Shown one piece after another: positions 26,480 to 38,900 of a DNA stretch of 64,000 bases. The stretch is taken from NCBI RefSeq assembly GCF_023856365.1, contig NC_064539.1, positions 22,633,019 through 22,697,018 on the forward strand, written 5' to 3'. Each line of letters opens with the position of its first letter. Within the stretch, counting starts at the first letter, position 1. Under the pieces are notes generated by a model. That model did no database searches. It had not been told where the DNA came from and saw nothing but the letters and a program-made list of their open reading frames with translations. The position numbers were made by a program, and so were the translations under genes. The stretch is from Brienomyrus brachyistius (taxonomy: Eukaryota > Chordata > Actinopteri > Osteoglossiformes > Mormyridae).

Positions 26480-26898
26480 TCAGTCAGTCTTTTGTTGCTC
26501 CTCCTCGGGCTCTTATGACAGCCAGTTGACAGGTCAGCTTTGGTCTTGTCATGAACCAATTTTTTTTTTTTTCCACCCTAAATTTTCAGCTGGATTGCGA
26601 TCCGCACTGTTTACTGGCCATGTGATTGATTTCGTTTGCCTTTTCTGAAGAAAAGCTTTAACATTTTGCTATGTGGCAAGATTCGGCGTCATCCTGAAAA
26701 ACGTCATTGATCATCATCACCAAACCTATTTTCTACTGATGGAATGAGAAAAGTGTAAAAAAAAATAATGTACACCTGTGCATTGACTGTTGAGGTAATG
26801 ATTGCCATATTCCCTGGTCCTTTACCTGACAGGCAACCCCATATCATAAATGATTGGATAGATCTTCGTATGATGGAGGAGTAGAATGTAGTAGCCAT
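26480..26898 (-). pseudogene. Tc1-like transposase, middle to C-terminal fragment
   Basis: The minus strand at 26704-26898 encodes RRSIQSFMIWGCLSGKGPGN then MAIIT-STVNAQVY, TFLIPSVENRFGDDDQ. These are the IWGC-SGKG and NAQVY…FLIPSIE…FGDD blocks of Tc1-like transposases. Toward the left end (26480-26700) it becomes fragmented by frameshifts. Inactive. Confidence 0.8.
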
Positions 26899-26904
26899 GA
26901 CAAG

Positions 26905-27965
26905 CTAAGGGAGGTGGACATGCTGGGGCAGTGTCCAGGGAAGATCATACGGGTGGAGGAATGTGTGGGGCATGGAGGAGAAGAGGATCAAGTTCCTTCT
27001 GTGCTCCACCTATGATGTCCTGCCATCGCCAGTTAACCTCCATTGTTCGGGGCTGATTGAGAGCCCAGGGTGTGTGCTGTGTGGGAGACCAGCAAGCCTT
27101 GAACTCGTGTGGTCATCATGTCAAGTTAGTCTGGCAGACGGCAAGTTCAGATGGAGGCACGACCAGATATTGGCTGAGCTGGCTACAGGTCTGGAGGAGG
27201 AGAGAAGGAAGGCCCGCAACATCGCAAGGTCGACAGCGCCCAGCCTCATTAGGTTTATTAAGGCAAGGAAGAGCTCTAATACGATCAATGGCCACAGAAA
27301 TTTTGACATCTGCCGTTGACTGGGACATGAGGGTTGACCTCAGTAAAACAACTTAAATTTCTAGGGGAGATTACAACTGTAACTCTCAGACCAGACATAG
27401 TCCTGTGGTCCAGGGTAACCAAACAATTGGTTCTTCTGGAGCTGACTGTGCCATAGGAGGAGAGGATGGAGGAGGCCCATGAGAGAAAGTTCGGGAAGTA
27501 CCAGGCCCTCACCCACGAGCATCAATGAGTGGGATGACGTACTTGGAACTTGCCAGTAGAGGTAGGCTGCCGAGGATTCCCCGGGCAGTCTCTCTGGACT
27601 GCCCTGTCCATGCTTGGCATCAGAGGTCTCAACAGAAGACGTCTAGTGTCAAACATCACTAAACGAGCTGAGACCGCATCTAGGTGGCTGTGGCTAAAGC
27701 GTTGTGAGTGCTGGAACAACTCACCAAGTAGAGAGGAATCAGCTTGAGCAGTGGTTGTGGAGCCTGAGGGGGCTGCCCCAGGATGCAGGGGTTAGCTGTC
27801 AAGCCCTCTGGAGGTGTTGTGGGTTAATTGACGAAACATTGGTGAAGGGGGGTACCCACCTGATGACCTGAAGAAAGCACCAAGAGCCCACACCACAAGC
27901 TCTGTCATGCGAGTGTTGGCCATCATCCTCAAGGAAGTGGCTGGATTCCCATCCAGCTGTTAAGG
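26905..27965 (+). pseudogene. 3' fragment of a non-LTR retrotransposon with restriction-like endonuclease (R2/NeSL-type)
   Basis: The + strand encodes the C-terminal region of a retrotransposon protein. At 26963-27319 are a zinc-knuckle-like CVLCG…W..C variant and KFRWRHDQIL. After a frameshift near 27310 come VDWDMRVDL and LRPDIVLWS…LVLLELTVP. Then EERMEEAHERK is followed by LPVEVGCRGFPGQSLW, RRRLVS and ASRWLWLKR. The RPD…LELTVP spacing resembles the PD…E-type nuclease core of R2-like elements (family knowledge). Frames change at least three times and stops interrupt, so it is dead. The 5' part, with reverse transcriptase, is absent, consistent with 5' truncation. It sits inside the Tc1 transposase in the opposite orientation. 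Confidence 0.7.
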
Positions 27966-27984
27966 TGAGAGCAATGAAATCATC

Positions 27985-28400
27985 ATATAACAGACGACTG
28001 GGGGAATTTGCTTGCTTTCTGCAGGCAGTCATCTTTATATATTTCATTAGAACAGCACCAGACAAAAGTTCCAGCATCAACTCCTTGGCAAATGGAGATT
28101 CGTGATTCATCACTGAATGTCACTTGCAACCAATTATCCTCACTCTATGGTTGCTTCTCTTTAGCCCACTAAAATCTTGTTTTCTTCTGTTTAGGCATTA
28201 GTGTTGGTGGTTGTTTGACGTTTCTATAAGCAAATCCCATTACATTCAGCCGACTTCCTGCAGTTCTCTTAAAATATGGACTCCTGTTTCCACCCATTTG
28301 TTTCTCATTTGTGTTATTGTTCATTATTATTTTCAAATTTTGCTATTTTGATGGCTGAAAAAACTGAGCCAGATCAAGGCTCAAAAAGGTTGTCCTAGCT
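27985..28400 (-). pseudogene. Tc1-like transposase, central fragment
   Basis: On the minus strand the bases correspond to the block ending in FSDES (near 28100), followed by the block that normally reads NEIYKDDCL, now out of frame (MKYIKMTACRKQ). The N-terminal side (28110-28400) corresponds to the region of MGFAYR and PKQKKTR. The remaining part of the protein resumes at 26898, placing the retrotransposon insertion between them. Confidence 0.7.
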
Positions 28401-29198
28401 CTTAATTATTCAGATGTATGTTATTTTTGTGTAATATGCAGTAAACCAATCATAATGGCATGTCACACCCCCCTTTAAAAGGCAGGGGCGCATGAGTTAC
28501 AGCGGATTGATATTGTACCTGCATGATTACCTAGCAAACTGGGCGTGCGCAAATCTACGGGAGCACCACTGTTCCACCTAAGCCTTTTTGAGGTGAAGCA
28601 AACATGAGATCAGGTACCAGCGAGTGCATCCTCCTTTTCTGGCATCACCAGATCATCCCCTCAGTGCCGAAAGTGATATAATGATGTCAGAAGATGGGTA
28701 AGACAGAAGCTCACCGCTCAACCTGGTGTGTTTAAAAACGTATGTACATTTGGTCAAATAACCTGTCGTTAGTACATTATTTTGATAATGAACTTGAGTG
28801 AATAATTGTGATTATGTGAAAGGAGCAGTTGTGCTCTATAATAAAATGTATAGAAATGTGTAAAAAAAAAAACATTAGTTACATATGTCCATAACGAGCA
28901 CTGTGCACCCACGTTTCCAAAACGTACTGCTTAAATATTGTTTAATGCACCACTGGTTTTAGACATAGATTTTATTGGTCAAAAGAGCAATGTCTCTTAG
29001 TTGTCTTAAAATGGCAACATGCCGACCATGGACTCAGCCATAGCTCATTTAAAAGGGTCCACATCCACAGGTAGGAAACAAGCGCAAAATAATTTATTTT
29101 GAAAATGTGTGCGGTTGGCATGAAAATGGGGAATAAGCTGGTATGAAACTAGCAAAACTACTTTGCGTTGGACTTTCTGCTGGTGCAAAATAGGGCCC
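28395..29198. mobile_element. Harbinger-like DNA transposon inserted in the Tc1 element
   Basis: The right end reads, on the reverse strand, AAGGGCCCTATTTTGCACCA, the GGGCCCTATTTT terminal type of a common fish element. It is followed by ACGCAAAGTAG and TTTTGCTAGTTT as in that family. The left part includes TTTGTGTAATATGCAGTAAA, CCAATCATAATGGCATGTCA and CCTTTAAAAGGCAGGGGCGC, also matching its inner sequence. No matching left terminal repeat was found, so the left end is truncated. Superfamily assignment from memory. Confidence 0.5.
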
Positions 29199-29270
29199 TT
29201 TTTTGGATTTCCTTCTTGAAGAAGTTTTATAAACCTTTCCACTCTCTTGTTAGGGCCGTGTTTCCGATCA
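29199..29270 (-). pseudogene. Tc1-like transposase, N-terminal fragment
   Basis: On the minus strand the bases correspond to the helix-turn-helix start (ERFIKLLQEG followed by NPKK), matching the ER-I-LL-EGKS start of this Tc1 family. It is cut by the Harbinger-like insertion at about 29198. Confidence 0.6.
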
Positions 29271-29384
29271 ATTAGCCAAGTCCACCAACTCCTTAAGGAC
29301 TGTAAGTACTTTTTTTAAGCTACATACTACTGTGCATTTTAGAATTCTGCTGGTATTTTTTTTTACAAATTAGTGATTCCATAA

Positions 29385-29588
29385 TTTTTTCCCTGTACTT
29401 GAACTGGGCAAAGCTATGCCGTTAATTGAAATAATTAAATTTGTTTACAGCTTCATGAAACGTTTATCAATGTTAAGCTATTAAACAAAAATAGTTTTGT
29501 GTTATATCTGTCATTTGTTTATTTGCTACGAAGTCAAAAAGGTAGGTGAACATATCTGGTGATTTAAAAATTTTTGCCAGGGGTTGTA
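29385..29588. repeat. Right long inverted terminal arm of the Tc1-like element
   Basis: Begins TTCCATAATTTTTTCCCTGT and ends TTTTTGCCAGGGGTTGTA. Reverse complement of the arm at 26216-26470 with point differences. Confidence 0.8.
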
Positions 29589-29910
29589 GGTATGAGGCTC
29601 GGAATCAAGGCTGGCTGGGTTGCTCTCATTTTATGAATGCATGTTTGATTTCCATGGTTTCCACTGTACTGTAGTTTGGTTACCCCTGACTATGTGAGCC
29701 TCACTGCCCAGTGGCTACCCATTTCTATGCTGTCAGCTGTACAGTTGATCAAGGGAATGTTCAGTTGAATCATGTAGTTGTTTAGCCTTTCAAATCAACT
29801 TTCTTACTCAGCCCTCATCCTGTAATGACAGATGTGACTGAGTGTTCCTATATATTTACACAATACCTCTTGTGGGTCATTCCACATAGTTCTGGTGTGA
29901 AGAAAGATTT

Positions 29911-30997
29911 GCACTATATGGGCAAAAGTATTGGGACACCTGGCCGTTGCACCCACAGAAACTTTTATGACATCCCATTCTGAATCCATAGGCATCAATA
30001 TGGAGTTGGTTCCCCCTTTGCAGCTTAAACAGCTCTCAATCTTCTGGGAAGGCCTTCCACAACATTTTGTAATGCGTCTTTGGGAATTTTTCACCATTCA
30101 TCCAGAAGAGCATTTGTGAGGTCAGGCACTAATGTTGGGTGTAAAGGCCTGGCTGACAACCCAAAGGATGGGGTTGAAGTCAGGGTTTTGTGTGAGCCAG
30201 ACAAGTTCTTCCACGTCAAACTCACCCAACCCAATATCTTTAATGGGCCTTGCTTTGTGTACTGGGGCACAGCCGTGCTGTACTAAGGGGCCTACCCCAA
30301 CCCCTGAAAAACAATCCCATACGTACTGTCCCTCCTCCGTCAAACTTTACAGTTGGCACAATGCAATAAGGCAGGTAATGTTCTTCTGGCATCCACCAAG
30401 CCCAGACTCATCCATCAGACTGCTAGACATAGAAGTATGATTCATCACTCCACAGAACATGTTTCCACTGCTCCACAGTCCAGTGGCTGCATGCTTTACA
30501 CCACTCCATCTGATGCTTGGCATTGTGCTTGGTGATGTGAGGCTTGCATGCAGCTGCTCGGCCATGGAAACCCGTTCCATGAAGCTCCCGGTGCACAGTT
30601 TTTCTCCTGAGGTTAATGTCAGAGGAAGTTTAGAACTCTGCAGATAGTCAACAGAGCACTGGCGACTTTTATGCACTATGCGCCTCAGCGACCCTGCTCT
30701 GTTGCTTTACTTGGTCTTACAAGTTTCTGTTGTTCTTAAATGCTTCCACTTTGCAATAATACCGCTTGTAGTGGACAGTGGGGAAGAAATTCCATGAACT
30801 GGGTTATTGCAGAGGTGGCTTCCCATGGGAGCACCACGCATACTGAGCTCTTCAGAATGACCCATTCTTTCGCAAATGTTTGTAAAGAGGACTGCGTGGC
30901 TAGGTGCTTGATTTTATACACCTGTGACAATGGGTTCAAATGAAACACCTGCATTCAAAGATTGAGGCATGTTCCAATACTTTGTTCTTATGGTATA
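29911..30997 (-). pseudogene. Degenerate Tc1-like transposon with both ends
   Basis: The left end reads CACTATATGGGCAAAAGTAT then TGGGACACCTG. The right end reads GTTCCAATACTTTGTTCTTA then TGGTATA, an imperfect inverted copy. The transposase runs on the minus strand. Recognisable pieces are a region around SSVCVVLPWEATSAI (30860-30780), MAEQLHASLTSPSTMPSIRW (near 30560), SGNMFCGVMNH (catalytic-block derivative near 30460), GCQKN and, after a frameshift, [17 protein letters not shown] and a PDFNPI motif (near 30185). Frames are broken and an internal deletion is likely. It begins only about 320 bases after the nested element ends. Confidence 0.85.
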
Positions 30998-33900
30998 GGT
31001 ACTGCTCTCATAAGGAAGCTATGAGCTCTGCGGATTGGTTCACTGTCAGCCCCCATTTCCCATTCTGGTAAACACTTACCCATGCCCTTACCCTCATTTC
31101 TGGACTGGAGATGCGGAAGATAACCGTTATTGGTCAGGAAGCTTTGTTAGTCGCTCCTGCCAGCAGTGAGAAGGACAATTACAAAAATGTCGTTTTAACT
31201 GGCTGTGGTGTTACGTGGGGTGTTCTAATAGCCATCGTGATTTATTTACATTATGTCCTTTGTGCAAAAAAACTGAACAGTTTGAACAGGTGCTTTTTAA
31301 ATCATTTTTATTGGAATGAACAGCCCAGAATGGTTTTAACCAGAGGTAACCCTGACCAGATGGATGAATGAATTGATAGATGGAGAAGCATCTTTCCGGT
31401 GTGTGTGGTTGATAGTCAGTGACATACGGGGTGGTTCACATAAATGTAATCCCATACATCAAGTTTGTTTGTTAAGATGCCGGGCTGCTTGTATGTGAAT
31501 CACCCTGTATTTGTTAAGTCCTCAATGCTGTCTTCCTTGGCCATACTGACCTACTGTAAGTTCACTAGTGCTGGGTCCACAAATTCAGCACATTTTATAG
31601 CATATAAAAGCTTACATAATCTGTTTGCTTATGGATATTTTTCGTAGTGACATGATTCACACTATCAAAAAGTAAATGTTATTTTTATGTTGAAAACACC
31701 GAATTGAATGTGAATCACAGAAACGGTGTCCTTGAAAGGCAGCTCATTTATCTATTTATTGATTTCTCTTTTTCTTTTGACTTCCCATTGATTTCTGGAT
31801 GTTGCTCGGTGCAGACGATTGGCGAGTTCCTGCAAGCTGTCCTCCCACCTAAATCCCGAACGGACGCAACCTGTAGGCACAGGCTGGTGTGCTTTCAAAT
31901 GCCTGCCCGTTAACAGCACTGCTGAAGGGGTCCAATTATAAAGAAACCTTGAGCTTGAGAGTCTTTGCACTGACCTGCCTTTGTTCTCTCAGCCTGTTTG
32001 CAATATTAGATACTCATTTAGATTTTGCTTATAATTGGCCATGTGAGGTTGGCTTTAAGGAAGACCATTTAGATTTAATTACAGAGTTGTTTATGGATGT
32101 GATGGTGGTGGTACATGGTTCCTTGTACTGGGGGAAACAGTGCGTGCTGAGTTAGGTTTCTGAAAGATGACCTGCCTCTCCTTGAGAGCATCTGCCCAAT
32201 TCCGATGGAAGGAGTCATTCTGTGAGTGCAGGAGCGATTCGAAACATGAAACAGTTGGAGACTTGGAATCAGACTTTGACGTCGGCCTTCTGGTGGAAGA
32301 GAGACGGTGTCGGTTATGGCACAGCACCCCCAGACTTACCCCAAATGCAGTTGTCGTCCACATGCTTATCTTATTTCCACTCCCAAGAGGCAAAAGCGAG
32401 TTCACTGCTGTGCTTTTTTCATTCCAGAGATTCAAACATGCATTAAATCTGTGTTTTTATGAGGTTTGGGTTGTAAAAAAAAAAGTGCAGGAATGGACTC
32501 TAAATCTTCCTGATTTTATTTGTAGACACCATAATTGTTCATAACTCAGACCACAGAGACAAAACAGGCAACAGTTTCATCCCTAGATTTTCAACTGCTG
32601 TTCCCTGCATCCACAGCTGTTTGGTATTAAAGATGCTCCAGGTCCCTTTTCTGAAAGCTCGAGGTGCCATGCATCAGGTGTCACCTGTCATGTTCCTTGC
32701 CGTGTTCCCAGGTATCTAATTGGCTGGGTGACAGATCATATTGGTTTTACTGGGTATAATAATACGCTGAGCGTGTGGCTACCACATTCTCTTGACATCC
32801 TTGAATTTCAAATATCAGTCTGCAGAATTAAACACAGATGAATGTCAACGGGCACAAGCAGGCCCAGGAATGTTCAGGTTCTCCACATTCAAAGTATCTG
32901 TAGTGTTACCATCATTGTATAGCTGAATCCCGTTCTATTTGTCTGTAAATGAGCATGAGCATATCTTCCAGGCATGTGGTGCCCTGCTCATCTCCAAAAT
33001 GCAGTTGGTGTGAGGATGAGACCGATGTACTTTTGCTTGCCCTCTTCCTGTTATGTTTCATACGAAGCATCACTGGTCTGTATGTCCATTCTATTTCTTG
33101 CCCGCAGGAATAGACATGTTAAAGTCTTGCAGATCTGTGCTCATCTGTAGAAATACCAAATTGGTGGATAAAAGTGGGGAACAACCCAAATAAAATACAA
33201 ACCAGTATGAGTCACTTTGAAAATGTCAGCGACAGGTTAAACTGAGTATCGATGCGTGTTTATAGCAGCTGGCAGCAGGATCTTGAGGTACGTTCAGATT
33301 TCTGAAAAGTTCCATTTTTTTTTTTTATATAGCCCTTACCCCTCCCCTAGCCACAAAAAGCCCCCAGAGATTCAAGCCCATCCTTGCCTCGTTCGGCAGA
33401 TCTGGAGGCAAGTCGAGCTGCTGGGATGAGAAATGCTACTGTGCAGAGATGTTTCTGCTCTAATTGGAGGCCTGGCTGGCGCAGTGGGATTGGTGCGGGA
33501 GTCGCCGGGGATGTGAGAGCGGTGGGCTGTGGCCGATTAATCCACCACCCCTTGGTGCCATTAAAGCTGCAGGTAGTTCATATTCAATTTCACAGCAAGA
33601 GCACCTCTGCCTTTCAGCCCCGCTCAAAATTCCCCAAAGATGTTTAAGGATACAAAGCCTTGTTACAACATTCAAGAGTCCCCCTTAATCCTGTACCTCA
33701 GATTTAGCCCATATACCAGTACAAGGCTGGGGAACTAACAAACAATGCTTTGTTGTTTGCATGCAAGTCAGCCTCTGTTGTTGTTGTTTTTGCATTTGTG
33801 TTGTTCTGAGGGAATGCCTGCACATTACACTGAGCATCTGCACAGTGGAGGTCCATGGCCAATTATATATTTTAGCTTATCATTATCAGTGTTCTATAAT

Positions 33901-35651
33901 GACCAGCAGGTGGCACATTGCTTACCAGGTGGAATGAGTAACCAGGAGTTACAAACAGGGTTGTATCCTACCTACAGTATTTTGTTTTTGGTGATTTCTA
34001 GCTGTGAAAAGGGTACATAGATGTGAGGATAGCATGCAGTAAGCTGCAAGTTCAGCCAGAATGGGTCCTGGTCACATATTGCATTTGCCTGCTTGTTGAA
34101 CATCGTAATAAATATACCTCTTAGGCTTTTGCGTGATCTCTAGCTGTATATGCATCCTCTAATCATACAGAGCTGGGTTTGGAATGATATCTGCAGGAAC
34201 AGCCTGATTGAATGAGATATCAATGTGTAGATCACTTTATTTTAGATTAATAAAAGGAAGGAAGTTGACTGTTCATGCAATGGACAATTAAATGCAGTTT
34301 AGACGTTATAATGAGTCCACGGCGAACACGAACAGTTCAACATGATGTGAATGAAGAGGTTTGTTCGGTCAACAGCTCAATCGTGGTTAATTGTCAGCTC
34401 AGCTGCAGCAAAAAAATTGTAGCAACACATTTTCAAGACTAGGGTTAAAAACCAATAGCTTTGATAGGGTATTAGTGGATGGTGCATCATGGTAAAATAC
34501 TGCGCAGGGACTGGCTTACTGAGCCCTAGCGATTTGGTGTGCAGGTTACATTCCTATGCCACGGTGGTCTTGGCTTTGCAAATGAGCCCACATCCCATCC
34601 CCAGCGTCTCCGGTGTCGTTGCGATTGAAATGTAGATGAAGTTCCAGCAGGACCAATTGCAGTGTCAAGGTTGAGTTTATGTGCATTCCTGCATCCGCTG
34701 AACCCGCATCAGGGTTTTCTAGTAATCACTTCTCCGACGTTCTGCTTCGCCTTGCATCCTGAGAACATAAAGCAAAATACAAAGTCTTTGTGGGGCCAGG
34801 AGAGGTGCCTCGTCTGCCTGGCCTTGTCTCGGCAAACACCTTCCTTTTATCCCTGTTTTATAGAGTTAAACAAAATGTGTCTTTGCAAACAAAACCAACC
34901 CATCAGCTTAGGAGATGTCTAGTAGTCCCAACTGGTGCTCTCTGTGCCCCTTGCACAGTACATGTGATGTGCAGTGAATATATTTACATAATGAAGAGCA
35001 TGACAAGCGATAAAAGGAAACTCCAACACTCAAAGCCAAGGGGGGGGGTCTTTCTGGAGCAGGCGGTTCATGTCACTTCTGGGTTATTTGGTTAACTGCT
35101 CTGCTGCTTCGATTTTTGCTACCTCTTGCATGTTTTTTTTTTAAGTACGGAATTTATCAGTGCGTGTTTTTTCCATAGCAGGGCTTGACGCTTACTTTTT
35201 TCTCCCAATGAACACACGTGCTCCTAAGTTAAAAAGTTTAGGGACACATAAAGAACTTCAGGGGTGTAATGAAAATGTATCCAATGTGTTTGTCCTTAAT
35301 AAAGGGATACGAGTAGACATTTACAAGCCAAATTATATATTTGAATATATGCACTAGGTTTTTAGTTATTTCTCGTTCAATCTGTTTTTAAGAATTATGT
35401 GTTTTATAGTTGAAACTGCTTTAGATTATATAAACATAAGTGTATAAATCTATAATAAAGTAGTTCTTATTAATTCTAAATAGCAAAAGAGTCTGCTTAG
35501 TCCATTTAGACACAAAGGGTATCACTGGTTCAGCAGCTTTTATGAGCAGGTCATCTGGCCAGCTTTGAGCTCAGCCAGCGGTCCACAGCAGGACTGGAAT
35601 GAAATTGTTCTAATGAAAAATCTGCTTATAAGGTGACTCGAGTCTTCGGTT
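30998..35651. other. Non-coding stretch, nothing firmly recognised
   Basis: AT-rich DNA with a few GC-richer blocks (33370-33620). An 86-codon frame at 31111-31371 has one hydrophobic segment but no known domain. A segment after TTGCTCGGTGCAG at 31815 encodes TIGEFLQAVLPPKSR before a stop, but no donor or partner exon was seen. Part of a GATGGATGAATG LINE-tail-like run lies near 31360. Confidence 0.45.
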
Positions 35652-35659
35652 GTGGACAC

Positions 35660-35949
35660 CAGGGCTGGTCTTTGGTGTTCTGCTGCTCTAGGCCAGTTTC
35701 TGCAGAGCGCCACTCTCCCTCAGAGCAGCATAAAATACATTTTGTCCATTTATATTAAAATATTTCAGTAGCTTAAAGTATCTGGCGTCTTTCACAAAAA
35801 ACAGTAGTGAAATATTAAAGCTAGTTATCATTGTAATGTAATAGAATGCAACCCGAGATATGTCTTCTAATTTTTGTTCTTTAACTCCTTTGGGCCCCCC
35901 AATCAAACGGTGCCCTAGGCCTATGTGGCCTGTATTGGGGTTGGCTGTA
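35660..35949. mobile_element. Short non-autonomous hAT-like element (290 bp)
   Basis: The element starts CAGGGCTGGTCTTTGG and ends CCTGTATTGGGGTTGGCTGT then A. An exact 8-bp direct repeat, GTGGACAC, flanks it at 35652-35659 and 35950-35957, the size expected for hAT. Near each end is a GGCC/CCTAGGC motif (CTCTAGGCC left, GCCCTAGGCC right). The right terminal repeat is degenerate. No coding capacity. Confidence 0.65.
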
Positions 35950-35957
35950 GTGGACAC

Positions 35958-38900
35958 TCGAGGGCAGCTTCTTGTTGAATTCTTGTTGTGCCTATTGCAG
36001 TACTGGGCTGAAAAGCCTCCAGGGAAGCAGAAATGGGGAGCACCAGCATGCTTTGCACCAACTCCAGTACGTTCTAAAGGAGTTTTTACTCACATTTTAC
36101 TAATCAAAACCAATATGCATCTATATAATGCTGGACTATTTAAAAACTCATCTACATGTACTTGAAATGCTCAATTATGCTGAAGAGGAACAAAATGTTT
36201 AAATGTTTGTTTTATTTTAAAAAACGTACATAAATGTGCCTGGACTATTTGGGATTGCTCTACATTGTAGTTTTGCTTGTAGAGGTCCTTTGTCAGCAGT
36301 ATCTCCCACTAAACTCTAAAGATATGATTTGTCATGCTTCCATCTCTACCACAGCGTCTGACTTTAACTCTGTTAGTACATATGTCAGTGCAGACTGGGC
36401 CACTGTGTAGAGACCGCATTGTGAACAATGAATCTTTCTCCCTACTACATCAGAAAATCAGTTTGAATCCTGAGAGCAGAACTCATCTGATATTTATTGT
36501 ATCTTGGGTTCATGTTAGACTAGTTTATATTTATTATATAAGTTAATACTGGGTTGATGCTGGACTTCATGACACATTTGCATCATTAATGTTCTGCACA
36601 AATTAGAAAAAAATATTGTGTAAGAAATAAGAGATTTATTAAAGATGTTTCGGGATTTGCACAGATTAAGTATTTAATACACATTTTGATGAAGCTTCCT
36701 TGTTTATGTCAAAGTTGCTCTACGCTTTAAGAATATCAGTGAATCGTGCCTTTAAAAATTTACATGAATGCAAAATGCAGTATAAAATGTCTCCACATAT
36801 ATTTTTTTATGGATATTTTTATGCCATCTAAACACAAGCATTTTTACTGTATATAGAGGGAAAAAATACCATGTGGAGACATATTTTGTCTTACCTTTTC
36901 TACCTGAATTGCCTTCCATACTGTACAATTTTACAGCATTTTCACACTTGAGGTTTGCCCTTTCTGCTGATGAGTAGTCACATGACTCCGACGGACAGCA
37001 CAGTGACATCATCATCTATGGTGTTGTCAACCTTTGTCCTAAGGAAAAAAAATTGAGGCTGCTTGGGCCTTTGCATTACTTTTTATTTGCACACATTCTC
37101 CTGAATACATTTCATAGTTCGTGCATATCTATTTTTAGTGGCAAATGCGAGCGAAACGCTGCCCCAGTCGAGCCCTGTGTAGTTGACGGGCATCTAGCGC
37201 ACTGTCATGTTTTACCTTCTGTGGGGCAGTATGCTGGTGAGATGAATCAAGGTTTTTAGACAGTATATCGAGTAAGGCTTGGTGATGTCTTTAAAAAAAT
37301 ACAATATTTCAATAAAAATGCTCTAAAGTGCTCTAATACTCTTCATTGGCCACCCGTAAAAGTGCGTAACCCCTATCAGGCTGGTACTGTATGATGTTAT
37401 GATGGCAATCTAACTTCCAGTGGCATTACACATTCTGAGGGGACCGTTTATTGTTTACTTTTCCAGCAATGAGGGCAACTAAATGTTTACCTGTTCCTAC
37501 CTGAGGGATCTTTTCTTGGATGTGAGTGAATTGCATTGGGACGTAGAGATCAGGCTGGACACCAGATTTGAGACTACAGAATTATAAGGCCTGTGTCTGT
37601 GGGGGCCTTGTATGAGCTCCACCTCTGTGAGGAATCCAAGCTCAGTAAACAAGGTTCAGGGCCTGATTATTAAAGAGGAATCTTCTTTAGAGCTTGCTGG
37701 GTCAAAAGTATTTCTTGGTGAACTAAATTGCAACAAACCGTCTTAGTCATTATTATTGGCCCAAAAGTGCTGGAAAATGTTTTATAACATTGTAAATATC
37801 CTGAAATATTACTATAGAGACCATCCCACTGTCATGTGAATAGTGATGTTATTAAACCAGCACAACTCTTCATTATGATAGTGGGAGGAAAGTTTTAGAA
37901 TCCGTTCCTTGCGAGGTATTTCCATCCTCATCTGAAACATCTTGAAGGGCTTATAATGTTTAATTTGCACTGTTGGACTTAGTCTGTCCTAATTATTTGT
38001 CAGGATAATATCTTCAGAAATAGCACATGGTTGCTGATGACACCAGTACAGTAGGTCGAAAAACTTGTGGAGATCAGTTCACTGCAGGTCAGCTGCACAA
38101 ATTGGAAAACTGAAAATTTTTCATATCTTTTTTTTTTTTTGTTTGTTTTGTTTTTAATTGTACCCAATGGCACATCGGGAAATTCTGGCCATCCTGTGCT
38201 AAATGCTTACTGTGAACTCCAAGTGAGGAGATCAAAGGCAAGGTAAAGTGATAATACACGACAGTGGCTCTCCTGACACCACTGTTTAGAGCAATCTGAC
38301 AGCAGCACCCTCAGTGGCAACTAAAAGCCAGAAGGGGGTCGTCTTTGATATGTGGATGAATTTACAGCAGCCGGGGAGCTGACAGCTGCTGTGGCTGAAC
38401 GCCACATAATCCTGTCAGTCACTTGGCAGCCCAGCACCTTGCCCTAATTAATCTGATCCTCTTCCGCTCCTCTGTATTTTGCTGTGTGTGGAATGTGCTC
38501 GCGTCAGCCCAGACTCTCCTCCAGAGCGGGACACCGGACGATTCATTACTGAAGTGCTGCTTCTGTGTCGCTGGCCATTAACCAGTACTCGAAAAGCCAC
38601 CTGGGAAGCTGAGAGCCAGCACAATTACAGGCCCAGCTTCTAAGCGTCCTTAAACGAAAGGCCAGAGTTGGCTGGTCGATCCTGAGTGTCGTTAGACTGG
38701 AAGCCACGGCGAGGGGAGTCACAGCGAAGACATCAGCACTGCTGCCTTGCTGTCATATACTCGCCTCCAATTCATCATGGGCTGAGGTGCCGTCAGACTC
38801 TCTCTGCCATCAGGGATGTTTCCCTAGGTGCTGCATTCCAATGATCTCTTCCAGGCTGTGATCACGTCCGGCATGGGGGTGCCATCATGGCCAGTGGATG

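Larger units (their letters stand above)
26216..29588 (-). mobile_element. Tc1-like transposon with long inverted ends, broken by two insertions
   Basis: The left end reads TATAATCCCTGGTAGAAATT then ATGGAACCACC. The right end, reversed, reads TACAACCCCTGGCAAAAATT. Long inverted arms (about 26216-26470 and 29385-29588) share GTAGCAAAT-AGCAA, ACA-AAAC, TTTGTTTAATAGCT and a second AAAAAATTATGG motif. TA target bases flank both ends. The transposase runs on the minus strand and is split into pieces listed separately. This Tc1 family is one I recall from fishes and lampreys. Without the insertions its length would be about 1.5 kb, normal for Tc1. Confidence 0.85.
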
